A DNA stretch of 23,079 nt. Source: Bacteroidales bacterium (lineage in GTDB: Bacteria; Bacteroidota; Bacteroidia; Bacteroidales; UBA3663). Shown piece by piece: positions 8,266 to 14,882 of the stretch. Position numbers and translations under genes: made by a program. Under the pieces are notes generated by a model. It was not told the DNA's origin. It saw only the letters and a program-made list of their open reading frames with translations, and searched no databases. How positions within the stretch are numbered: position 1 is the stretch's first letter; every line of letters starts with the position of its first letter. The DNA lies in contig SFEH01000024.1 in the NCBI GenBank assembly GCA_004557315.1, forward strand, positions 1 through 23,079, read 5' to 3'.

Positions 8266-8876
8266 AGTCATTGTCGTTGAGTGCGGAAGAGATTCTTGCA
8301 AAGAAGAGACAGATGCGCGAGGAGCACTGGTATGCTGTTGCCGTTGCATCCCAGCATGAGCGCAAGATTGTCGAGACCTTGAAGGCAAAAGGCAAGGAGG
8401 CTTATGTGCCTGTCAGACAAGAGAAACATCGATGGTCGGACAGAATGAAGATTGTCGATATCGTGCTCACACCACAGATCATCTTCGTGCGCAACTCGAT
8501 GGACAAGAAAAACGAAGTCTTTGTCAACCATAACGTCAAGTGCTATATCTATGCACCTGGCGACAATAGGCCTTGCCCGATAACCGACGAGCGAATGCGT
8601 GACTTCATGCGCCTGATTGACAAAAACTACGAGTTCAAGCTGACTGCACCTGTGGTAGGAGAGGATGTGATGGTGCTCGAAGGTCCATTGAAAGGACTCG
8701 TTGGAGAACTGGTAAAGGTTGAGGCCGAGAAACAGCTCTTCCTGCGCATGAACGATGCCTTCGGAGCTTTGGTGAAGATAGACGCGATGAAGGTGCAGAG
8801 AGTGCCGAAAGGCACAAAGAGCGTAGCTTCGGAGAATACTCCAAGGAAAGTGGTGCAGGATTTTGAAAAGGAATAG
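8250..8876 (+). CDS. UpxY-like transcription antiterminator (NusG paralogue)
   Basis: 208-residue NusG-family protein. After a short charged N-terminus, the NGN domain starts at HWYAVAVASQHERKIVETL (about residues 26-44). It continues through EAYVPVRQEKHRWSDR, the diagnostic UpxY block (about 50-65), and QIIFVR. A KOW-type motif is at GEDVMVLEGPLKGLVGELV (137-155). In Bacteroides, UpxY proteins bind elongating RNA polymerase and allow read-through of their own capsule operon. I chose the ATG at 8250; an in-frame ATG at 8217 would add 11 residues and lengthen the overlap with the upstream GT4 to 49 nt. The unusual point is its place at the 3' end of the visible cluster; characterised upxY genes come first in their operons. 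Confidence 0.88.
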   Translation: MPKEIKSLSLSAEEILAKKRQMREEHWYAVAVASQHERKIVETLKAKGKEAYVPVRQEKHRWSDRMKIVDIVLTPQIIFVRNSMDKKNEVFVNHNVKCYIYAPGDNRPCPITDERMRDFMRLIDKNYEFKLTAPVVGEDVMVLEGPLKGLVGELVKVEAEKQLFLRMNDAFGALVKIDAMKVQRVPKGTKSVASENTPRKVVQDFEKE

Positions 8877-8911
8877 GTCTTCTGAAATAAATAACTTTGA
8901 AAAAGAATAGG
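8862..8911 (+). repeat. Short direct repeat duplicating the end of the upxY-like gene
   Basis: TTTGAAAAGGAATAGG at 8862-8877 covers the last codons and stop of the gene. TTTGAAAAAGAATAGG at 8896-8911 repeats it with one mismatch, 34 bases further on. This looks like a small 3'-end duplication or a moved stop codon. Confidence 0.7.
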
Positions 8912-8939
8912 AGAAAGTCTCTATTGAAAGGTCAACTGA

Positions 8940-8965
8940 TAGTCATCAAAAGATTGTGATGACTA
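8940..8965. other. Inverted repeat between convergent genes, overlapping cdsA stop
   Basis: TAGTCATCA (8940-8948) pairs perfectly with TGATGACTA (8957-8965) around an 8-nt loop. It contains the cdsA stop codon and lies between the convergent upxY-like gene and the cdsA operon. There is no T-run on either side, so it is not a standard intrinsic terminator. It may be a weak bidirectional transcript end or a stabilising 3' hairpin. A second imperfect hairpin lies at 8906-8925. Confidence 0.5.
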
Positions 8966-9836
8966 CTAGATAGATGTATATGGCAGGAGCAGCCATGATG
9001 AGGGAGTCGAAACGATCCCAGACGCCGCCATGACCAGGGAGGATATTGCCTGAATCCTTGACACCTACCGAACGCTTGACAAACGACTCGATGAGGTCAC
9101 CGAAAGTAGCGAAGATGCTTACGGTCATAGCCATGCCCATCCATTCAAGACGGGTAAGCTTGACTCCTTCGTGGATATCAACACCAATGAATTCCCAGAA
9201 TTGAGGATAGTAGAGTCCGAGTCCGAGCAGCATGCAGAAGACCAAGCCACCCCAGAATCCTTCCCACGACTTCTTGGGAGAGACGCGAGGGAAGAGGCGG
9301 TGACGACCACTTCTGCCGAGAGTGCAGCCTGTGAGGAAAGCACCAGTGTCATTGACCCAGATGAAGAGGAAGAGCGAGAGGACGAAGATAGGGCAGTAGT
9401 CCTTGAGAATCTCGCCCAGTGGATATTTGAGAGTGTGGAAGGCAATCTGGTTGACCAGAGCCAATGGTGCCGCAATATAGACCTGACCGAGAATGATGAA
9501 AGCGAGTTCTCGCAAAGGGTTGCTCTGCTTCGTATAGAGACGGCTGATGAACATAGCCATCACATAAACGACGTAGATGAGGAACACCCAATGAGAAGTG
9601 AGGTGTGAAGCCTCTAACCAAGCACAGAAAAAGAGCAGTGAACCGGCAAGACTGTGAAGGATCTTGTTGATATGTACCTCGCGCGATACATTGATTAGAT
9701 TGTAGAATTCGTACAATGTTCCGAATACGAGGATTGAAAACACTGTGATGAAAGAATAAGGTCCGAACAAGATTCCTGCCATAATGGCGGCTACTATCAA
9801 CAGACCTGTGACTGTGCGTTGCAATAGAGACTTCAT
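8946..9836 (-). CDS. cdsA: Phosphatidate cytidylyltransferase
   Basis: 296-residue inner-membrane enzyme that makes CDP-diacylglycerol from phosphatidic acid and CTP, the branch point of phospholipid synthesis. Seven to eight hydrophobic spans run through the sequence, starting at LLIVAAIMAGILFGPYSF. The family signature is intact near the C-terminus: SFVKRSVGVKD, then SGNILPGHGGVWDRFDS, holding the conserved K-R, K-D, H-G-G and D-R-x-D elements. Its length is typical. It is the last gene of the rsfS-ftsH-cdsA operon, 14 nt after ftsH, and it ends convergently against the polysaccharide cluster. Confidence 0.96.
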   Translation of the reverse strand: MKSLLQRTVTGLLIVAAIMAGILFGPYSFITVFSILVFGTLYEFYNLINVSREVHINKILHSLAGSLLFFCAWLEASHLTSHWVFLIYVVYVMAMFISRLYTKQSNPLRELAFIILGQVYIAAPLALVNQIAFHTLKYPLGEILKDYCPIFVLSLFLFIWVNDTGAFLTGCTLGRSGRHRLFPRVSPKKSWEGFWGGLVFCMLLGLGLYYPQFWEFIGVDIHEGVKLTRLEWMGMAMTVSIFATFGDLIESFVKRSVGVKDSGNILPGHGGVWDRFDSLIMAAPAIYIYLVVITIF

Positions 9837-9850
9837 GCTATTTCTTCTTA

Positions 9851-11890
9851 TTATTTTTCAGTATCTACGTTAGTTTCAGAGTTGGCCTCTGGGTTGTCTT
9901 CTGTGGTTGTTTCGCTGTTTGCTTCAAGCAGTTCCTCTGAACGCGAAGCCCAAGGACGAGGACCGAATATTGCCTGAACATCCTCGGTGAATATCACCTC
10001 ACGCTCCTCCAGTTTCTGGGTCAGGGCAGAGTGACCTGAAGACTGTTCAGTAAGGATTCGCTTGGCACGTGCATATTGCTCTGCAATGATGGCGTTGATC
10101 TCTTGATCGATGAGCTTGGCTGTCTCTTCGCTGAAAGGCTTGGTGAAACCATATTCCTGTCCGCTTGAGTCGTAATAGCAGATGTTAGGCAATTTATTGC
10201 TCATGCCATAGTATGCCACCATGGCATAGACCTGCTTGGTGACACGCTCAAGGTCGTTGGCAGCACCACTCGACACATGTCCGAGGAAGATCTCTTCTGC
10301 CGCACGTCCACCGAGCAAAGAACAGAGTTCGTCGAGCATCTGCTCCTTGGTGGTGATCTGTCGTTCCTCTGGCATATACCATGCTGCACCAAGAGCTCGT
10401 CCGCGAGGTACTATGGTTACTTTGACGAGAGGAGCGGCATACTGTAGGTTCCAGCTGATTGTAGCGTGGCCCGCCTCATGCACGGCAATGCTATGCTTCT
10501 CTTCCTTGGTCATCACTTTTGACTTCTTTTCAAGTCCGCCGATGATTCGGTCAACTGCCGAGTTGAAGTCGTGCATGTCAATTACCTCCTTGCCATTGCG
10601 GGCAGCAATGAGAGCTGCCTCGTTGCATACATTGGCAATGTCGGCACCCGAGAAGCCTGGAGTCTGTCGTGCCAGTCGTGTCACGTCCATGTCGTCAGCA
10701 AGCTTCAGAGGCTTGAGGTGAACCTTGAAGATCTCTACGCGGTCGTTGAGTTCAGGCAGATCAACATGAATCTGTCGGTCGAAACGTCCTGCACGCAAGA
10801 GTGCCTTGTCGAGTATCTCGGCACGGTTGGTTGCAGCAAGGATGATGACACCGCTGTTGGTGCCGAAGCCATCCATTTCAGTGAGCAGCTGGTTGAGCGT
10901 GTTCTCGCGTTCGTCGTTGCTTCCGCTCATTGCTGCCCTGCCACGAGCACGACCCACGGCATCAATCTCGTCGATGAAGATGATGCATGGAGCCTTTTCC
11001 TTGGCCTGACGGAAGAGGTCACGCACACGGCTTGCACCCACGCCGACAAACATCTCCACGAAGTCAGAACCCGACATCGAGAAGAAAGGAACGTCGGCCT
11101 CGCCAGCCACGGCCTTGGCAAGAAGAGTCTTACCAGTACCCGGAGGACCTACGAGCAAGGCACCCTTTGGAATCTTACCACCTATGTGAGTATATTTCTG
11201 TGGGTTCTTGAGGAACTCCACGATTTCCTGCACCTCCTGCTTTGCCTCGCTCAATCCGGCAACATCGGCAAAAGTGACATTCACGCGGTTGTCTTTCTCA
11301 TATACCTGTGCTCTTGAACGTCCGACATTGAAGATACCGCCGCCAGGACCACCGCTCATCTTGCGGAAGAATATAAACCAGAGCAGGAAGATGAAGATGA
11401 AAGGAGTGCCGAAGTTGAAGAACAGCTCCCAGCCGCTCGATCCAGTCTCATAGCGGACCTCGGCATTGAACTTGCTGTCCTCCTCATTTCTCCACTTATC
11501 CACGTCTTCCGAGAACTTGTCGGCACTTGGTACGCTCGACTGCACTACATAAGTCTTTCCCTCGCTCTTGGCAGCCTCGTAGGCGCTCTTGATGGCATGG
11601 AACGACTCCTCGGTAGGAGCAGAATTGAGCGGAGCAGAGACCATGCCCTGCTTCTTGTTGAGTATCATTCTCTCGAAATAGCCGTTCTTCGCCATTGTCT
11701 GGAAGTCAGAATAGCTGATTTCGCGGCTTAATTCATTGCTCGACATAAAATATATGCCAAATAGCGTTGCGGCGATAATGATATAGATCCAATAGAAATT
11801 GAAACTGCCACTGCCGCCAATCTTCAGGTATCCTTCTTGCTTCTTGTTGTCCTGAGTCTTTTCTTGCGTCTTGTTAATGTCTTTCTCCAT
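9851..11890 (-). CDS. ftsH: ATP-dependent zinc metalloprotease FtsH
   Basis: 679-residue membrane-anchored AAA+ protease that degrades membrane and regulatory proteins. A cytoplasmic N-terminus rich in K, Q and E comes first, then TM1 (about residues 31-50), a periplasmic domain and TM2 (about 154-176). Next is the AAA domain with Walker A GPPGTGKT (248-255), pore motif FVEMFVG (277-283), Walker B IIFIDEID (303-310) and the arginine-finger region RAGRFDR. The protease domain has the zinc site HEAGH (471-475), with a third ligand likely the Asp of AANDLERV (about 546). The C-terminal tail is acidic and low-complexity, with EANSET repeated twice. All catalytic residues are present. It follows rsfS by 6 nt and precedes cdsA by 14 nt, so one transcript is likely. 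Confidence 0.98.
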   Translation of the reverse strand: MEKDINKTQEKTQDNKKQEGYLKIGGSGSFNFYWIYIIIAATLFGIYFMSSNELSREISYSDFQTMAKNGYFERMILNKKQGMVSAPLNSAPTEESFHAIKSAYEAAKSEGKTYVVQSSVPSADKFSEDVDKWRNEEDSKFNAEVRYETGSSGWELFFNFGTPFIFIFLLWFIFFRKMSGGPGGGIFNVGRSRAQVYEKDNRVNVTFADVAGLSEAKQEVQEIVEFLKNPQKYTHIGGKIPKGALLVGPPGTGKTLLAKAVAGEADVPFFSMSGSDFVEMFVGVGASRVRDLFRQAKEKAPCIIFIDEIDAVGRARGRAAMSGSNDERENTLNQLLTEMDGFGTNSGVIILAATNRAEILDKALLRAGRFDRQIHVDLPELNDRVEIFKVHLKPLKLADDMDVTRLARQTPGFSGADIANVCNEAALIAARNGKEVIDMHDFNSAVDRIIGGLEKKSKVMTKEEKHSIAVHEAGHATISWNLQYAAPLVKVTIVPRGRALGAAWYMPEERQITTKEQMLDELCSLLGGRAAEEIFLGHVSSGAANDLERVTKQVYAMVAYYGMSNKLPNICYYDSSGQEYGFTKPFSEETAKLIDQEINAIIAEQYARAKRILTEQSSGHSALTQKLEEREVIFTEDVQAIFGPRPWASRSEELLEANSETTTEDNPEANSETNVDTEK

Positions 11891-11896
11891 AAGTAA

Positions 11897-12247
11897 TCAT
11901 AATAAATCTGGAATCCTGGTAATCTTTGCGTCTTCCCAAAGCGATTCAAGTCGGTAGAAGTCGCGCGTCTCTGGCTGGAAGATGTGAACGAGCACATAGC
12001 CATAATCGACGGCTATCCACAGACGGTTCTGCATGCCCACATGACCCAAGTCGCGCTGCCCTGTGTGTTCGCGGACATAGTCGGTCATAGTGTTGGCAAT
12101 GCCATAGACGTGGGTGGAAGAGGTGCCTTCACATACGACGAAATATGTGAACGCGGCCTCCTCGATGTCGCTCATGTCGATTACCTGAATGTCGCGGGCC
12201 TTTGCATCCTGCAATCCCTCGATGATATTCTGAATTAAATTGTCCAT
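11897..12247 (-). CDS. rsfS: Ribosomal silencing factor RsfS
   Basis: 116-residue RsfS/YbeB/Iojap protein. The family binds ribosomal protein uL14 on the 50S subunit and blocks subunit joining when nutrients are short. Recognisable blocks are DIQVIDMSDIEEAAFTYFVV (about residues 19-38), EGTSSTHVYGIA, GMQNRLWIAVDYGYVLVHIF and the terminal FYRLESLWEDA. Full length. It is first in the operon with ftsH and cdsA, with a promoter-like sequence directly upstream on the - strand. Grouping a ribosome-dormancy factor with a membrane-quality protease and a phospholipid synthesis enzyme suggests shared growth-rate control. Confidence 0.96.
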   Translation of the reverse strand: MDNLIQNIIEGLQDAKARDIQVIDMSDIEEAAFTYFVVCEGTSSTHVYGIANTMTDYVREHTGQRDLGHVGMQNRLWIAVDYGYVLVHIFQPETRDFYRLESLWEDAKITRIPDLL

Positions 12248-12264
12248 ATCTTAAAAATACCGCG

Positions 12265-12297
12265 CGAAGTTAATAATTTTATACGAGAAAACCCAAA
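12265..12297 (-). promoter_or_regulatory. Putative promoter of rsfS-ftsH-cdsA
   Basis: Reading the - strand, a TTTTTTG element (TTG at 12296-12294) is followed after 21 nt by TAACTTCG (12272-12265) and then CGC. This resembles the Bacteroidetes -33/-7 pair with C for T at one position, the same variant seen before potA. The predicted transcript start is about 10 nt before the rsfS ATG, giving a very short leader. Confidence 0.45.
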
Positions 12298-12343
12298 AAA
12301 CCGTACGAAAATGGCGCTATATAAACAATTTTTATGAAAAACA

Positions 12344-12374
12344 TTTGTAATATCAATGAAATATTGTACATTTG
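12344..12374 (+). promoter_or_regulatory. Promoter of the DUF3127 gene
   Basis: TTTG at 12344-12347, a 19-nt spacer, then TACATTTG at 12367-12374. This is an exact match to the Bacteroidetes primary sigma factor consensus (TTTG, about N19, TAnnTTTG). Transcription should start about 7 nt downstream, near 12381, leaving a leader of about 120 nt. Confidence 0.75.
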
Positions 12375-12380
12375 CACACT

Positions 12381-12488
12381 TGAATTTCGGATAAAAGTGA
12401 TTATTGCACTATATCAAAATTCACGTAAGTTACTATAAACATTATTATAAATAGCAGTCAGCAACCGATGATCTCGGCTGTTGGTTGC
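12381..12488 (+). promoter_or_regulatory. Structured 5' leader with two hairpins
   Basis: Hairpin 1 spans 12381-12423. TGAATTT (12381-12387) pairs with AAATTCA (12417-12423), GATA (12390-12393) with TATC (12412-12415), and AGTG (12396-12399) with CACT (12407-12410). Hairpin 2 pairs GCAACCGA (12461-12468) with TTGGTTGC (12481-12488), including one G-U pair. It competes with CCGA/TCGG (12465-12468 with 12474-12477). Hairpin 2 ends 15 nt before the chosen ATG. It could be a regulatory leader, but AT-rich leaders also fold by chance. Confidence 0.4.
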
Positions 12489-12503
12489 AAAAGAAAAATT
12501 ATT

Positions 12504-12941
12504 ATGATCGGAGACATCAAAATTTATGGTACGATCCAGACAGTCCTCCCTCTTCAGAGCGGAACAAGCAAGGCTGGAAACGAATGGAAGAAACAAGAGT
12601 ACATCCTCGAGACGGTTGAGCAATATCCTCGCAAGGTGAAGTTCGACCTTTTCGGCGACAAGGTTGACCAATACCCACTGCAGGCGGGTAATGTAGTCAC
12701 CATTTCTGTCAATATCGAGAGCCGTGAGTTCAATGGCCGCTGGTACACCGATGTGCGTGCGTGGAAGGTCGAGAATGGCGACACTCGTGCCGAGGGGGCT
12801 GCCCCAGCTCCTGCGCCTGAATATGTCAATCCAATAGTACCTGGAACAGCAGGTTCAGCACCTTCGTTCGTTGAACCGGTGATACCTCAGTTCCCTGGTG
12901 CAGCTGCCGCTCCAAATCCTACAGACGATCTTCCGTTCTGA
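12504..12941 (+). CDS. DUF3127 protein with SSB-like layout
   Basis: 145-residue protein of the Bacteroidetes-typical DUF3127 family. The N-terminal 92 residues are beta-rich and resemble an OB fold: IYGTIQTVLPLQSGT, EWKKQEYILETVEQYPRKVKFDLFG, then GNVVTISVNIESREFNGRWYTDVRAWKVE. A flexible Pro/Ala-rich linker (about residues 94-138) follows, and the protein ends in an acidic-hydrophobic tip, PTDDLPF. OB domain, disordered linker and DDxPF tip together are the plan of single-stranded DNA-binding protein. The start at 12504 was chosen because homologues begin just before this strand; an in-frame ATG at 12468 lies inside a leader hairpin. It has its own promoter and a terminator, so it is probably monocistronic. 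Nucleic acid binding is inferred. Confidence 0.85.
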   Translation: MIGDIKIYGTIQTVLPLQSGTSKAGNEWKKQEYILETVEQYPRKVKFDLFGDKVDQYPLQAGNVVTISVNIESREFNGRWYTDVRAWKVENGDTRAEGAAPAPAPEYVNPIVPGTAGSAPSFVEPVIPQFPGAAAAPNPTDDLPF

Positions 12942-12955
12942 TAATATGAAATGTT

Positions 12956-13018
12956 AGCTTGTCATTTTGCAATAGTTAATTCTAAAAAGAATTTAAATTG
13001 TAGTGACAAGCTTTTTTT
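12956..13018 (+). terminator. Terminator after the DUF3127 gene
   Basis: AGCTTGTCA (12956-12964) pairs perfectly with TGACAAGCT (13004-13012) and runs into a seven-T tract (13012-13018). The 39-nt loop itself can fold (CAAT with ATTG, TTCT with AGAA). It begins 14 nt after the stop codon. The T tract overlaps the upstream part of the pckA promoter. Confidence 0.7.
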
Positions 13019-13042
13019 ATATCGAAAAAATACTTATCTTTG
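13011..13042 (+). promoter_or_regulatory. Promoter of pckA
   Basis: TATCTTTG at 13035-13042, followed by CAC, matches the Bacteroidetes -7 box exactly. The -33 position falls in the T tract of the preceding terminator (CTTTTTTTAT), so a TTG is missing and replaced by TTT. The predicted start is near 13049, leaving a leader of about 78 nt. Confidence 0.65.
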
Positions 13043-13126
13043 CACGGTCTTGATACGAGATGAAATACACTTGATCTAAGGCCCAAATTAAGTACTCTCT
13101 TAAACACTTTAATTCAATAAACAAAA

Positions 13127-14728
13127 ATGGCAAATTTAGATTTGACTAAGTATGGTATCACAGGTTCAACTGTGATCGCTCACAACCCTTCTTACGAGGA
13201 GCTCTTTAAGGCTGAGACTGATCCTTCTCTCACAGGTTATGAGGTAGGTCAGAACACAGAGCTCGATGCAGTAAACGTTATGACTGGTATCTACACTGGT
13301 CGTTCTCCTAAGGACAAGTATATCGTAATGGACGCTAACTCTAAGGACACTGTATGGTGGACAACTGAGGGCTACAAGAACGATAACCACCCAATGTCTG
13401 AGGAAGTTTGGGCTACTGTCAAGGATCTTGCTGTTAAGGAACTTTGCAACAAGAACCTCTATGTAGTTGATGCATTCTGCGGTGCTAACAAGGACACTCG
13501 CATGGCTGTTCGCTTCATCGTTGAGGTTGCATGGCAGGCTCACTTCGTAACTAATATGTTCATCCAGCCAACAGCTGAGGAACTTGCTGAGTTCGAGCCA
13601 AACTTCGTAATCTACAACGCTTCAAAGGCTAAGGTTGAGAACTTCAAGGAGCTCGGCCTCAACTCTGAGACTTGCGTTGCTTTCAACGTAACAAGCCGCG
13701 AGCAGGTTATCATCAACACTTGGTATGGTGGTGAGATGAAGAAGGGTATGTTCTCAATGATGAACTACTACCTTCCACTCCAGGGTATCGCTTCTATGCA
13801 CTGCTCTGCTAACTGCGATATGAACGGTGAGAATACAGCTATCTTCTTCGGTCTCTCTGGTACAGGCAAGACTACTCTCTCTACTGACCCTAAGCGTCGT
13901 CTCATCGGTGATGACGAGCACGGTTGGGATGACAATGGCATCTTCAACTTCGAAGGTGGTTGCTACGCTAAGGTTATCGGCCTCTCAAAGGAGCATGAGC
14001 CAGACATCTACGGTGCAATCAAGCGTAACGCTCTCCTTGAGAACGTAACAGTTGCTGCTGATGGCAAGATCGACTTCAACGACAAGTCTGTTACCGAGAA
14101 CACTCGTGTATCTTACCCAATCAACCATATCAAGAACATCCAGCCAGGTTCATCTGCACCTGCTGCAAAGAATGTCATCTTCCTTTCTGCTGATGCATTC
14201 GGTGTTCTACCTCCAGTTTCTATCCTCACTCCAGAGCAGACTCAGTACTACTTCCTCTCTGGCTTCACAGCTAAGCTCGCAGGTACAGAGCGTGGTATTA
14301 CAGAGCCAACTCCAACATTCTCTGCTTGCTTCGGTCAGGCATTCCTTGAGCTCCACCCAACTAAGTATGCTGAGGAGCTCGTTAAGAAGATGAATGTTTC
14401 TGGTGCTAAGGCATATCTCGTTAACACTGGTTGGAACGGTACAGGCAAGCGTATCTCTATCCCTGATACACGTGGTATCATCGACGCTATCCTCGATGGT
14501 TCTATCCTCAAGGCTGAAACTAAGAAGATCCCTATGTTCGACTTCGAGGTTCCAACATCTCTTCCAAACGTTAACCCAGCTATCCTCGACCCACGCGACA
14601 CTTACGAGTGCCCATGCCAGTGGGAGGAGAAGGCTAAGGATCTTGCAGCACGCTTCATCAAGAACTTCGCTAAGTACACTACTAACGAAGCAGGTAAGGC
14701 TCTCGTAGCTGCTGGTCCACAGCTCTAA
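13127..14728 (+). CDS. pckA: Phosphoenolpyruvate carboxykinase (ATP)
   Basis: 533-residue cytosolic enzyme interconverting oxaloacetate plus ATP with PEP, CO2 and ADP. In succinate-producing Bacteroidales it usually works in the carboxylating direction, fixing CO2 into oxaloacetate. Visible elements are TGRSPKDKYIV (about residues 57-67), YGGEMKKGMFSMMNYYLP (200-217), Walker A GLSGTGKT (242-249), kinase-2 LIGDDEHGW (259-267), RNALLENV, FLSADAFGVLPP and NTGWNGTGKRI. Length is normal and no key residue is missing. Codon use differs sharply from its neighbours (GCT, GGT, AAC, CTC and AAG dominate), as in very highly expressed genes. It has its own promoter and a strong terminator. Confidence 0.98.
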   Translation: MANLDLTKYGITGSTVIAHNPSYEELFKAETDPSLTGYEVGQNTELDAVNVMTGIYTGRSPKDKYIVMDANSKDTVWWTTEGYKNDNHPMSEEVWATVKDLAVKELCNKNLYVVDAFCGANKDTRMAVRFIVEVAWQAHFVTNMFIQPTAEELAEFEPNFVIYNASKAKVENFKELGLNSETCVAFNVTSREQVIINTWYGGEMKKGMFSMMNYYLPLQGIASMHCSANCDMNGENTAIFFGLSGTGKTTLSTDPKRRLIGDDEHGWDDNGIFNFEGGCYAKVIGLSKEHEPDIYGAIKRNALLENVTVAADGKIDFNDKSVTENTRVSYPINHIKNIQPGSSAPAAKNVIFLSADAFGVLPPVSILTPEQTQYYFLSGFTAKLAGTERGITEPTPTFSACFGQAFLELHPTKYAEELVKKMNVSGAKAYLVNTGWNGTGKRISIPDTRGIIDAILDGSILKAETKKIPMFDFEVPTSLPNVNPAILDPRDTYECPCQWEEKAKDLAARFIKNFAKYTTNEAGKALVAAGPQL

Positions 14729-14746
14729 TTAAAACAGTTTTAATTA
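14726..14746. repeat. Perfect palindrome at the pckA stop codon
   Basis: TAATTAAAAC (14726-14735) and GTTTTAATTA (14737-14746) are perfect inverted copies around one base, starting with the TAA stop. It may fold into an AT hairpin that protects the mRNA end, 8 nt before the true terminator. Confidence 0.6.
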
Positions 14747-14754
14747 GCATATCC

Positions 14755-14785
14755 GAAACGCGTCATTTTTGGCGCGTTTCTTTTT
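14755..14785 (+). terminator. Rho-independent terminator of pckA
   Basis: GAAACGCGTC (14755-14764) pairs with GGCGCGTTTC (14771-14780), ten pairs with one G-U, around the 6-nt loop ATTTTT. It is followed by TTTTT (14781-14785). This is the strongest terminator in the window. Confidence 0.88.
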
Positions 14786-14831
14786 GTTTATTTCCCTTAT
14801 TGCAGCTTTTTGCAAAAATATCATAGTTTTT

Positions 14832-14863
14832 CTTGTTTATGTCATATTAATTGTCTAAATTTG
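14832..14863 (+). promoter_or_regulatory. Promoter of ruvX-def(-recA)
   Basis: TTG at 14833-14835, a 20-nt spacer, then TAAATTTG at 14856-14863, followed by TGC. Good Bacteroidetes-type promoter; predicted start near 14870, 13 nt before the ruvX ATG. A perfect 12-bp palindrome (TTTTTGCAAAAA, 14807-14818) lies just upstream. Confidence 0.65.
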
Positions 14864-14882
14864 TGCGAAAAAATATCGAATA

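Noticed and set aside
10571..11317. 248-codon open frame opposite ftsH
   Set aside because: ftsH is unmistakable on the other strand, with Walker A and B and most of the AAA domain encoded here; the antisense product shows no family features.
12468..12503. Upstream in-frame ATG as the start of the DUF3127 protein
   Set aside because: It would add 12 residues with no family similarity and would place the start codon inside a hairpin; the ATG at 12504 fits the domain edge.
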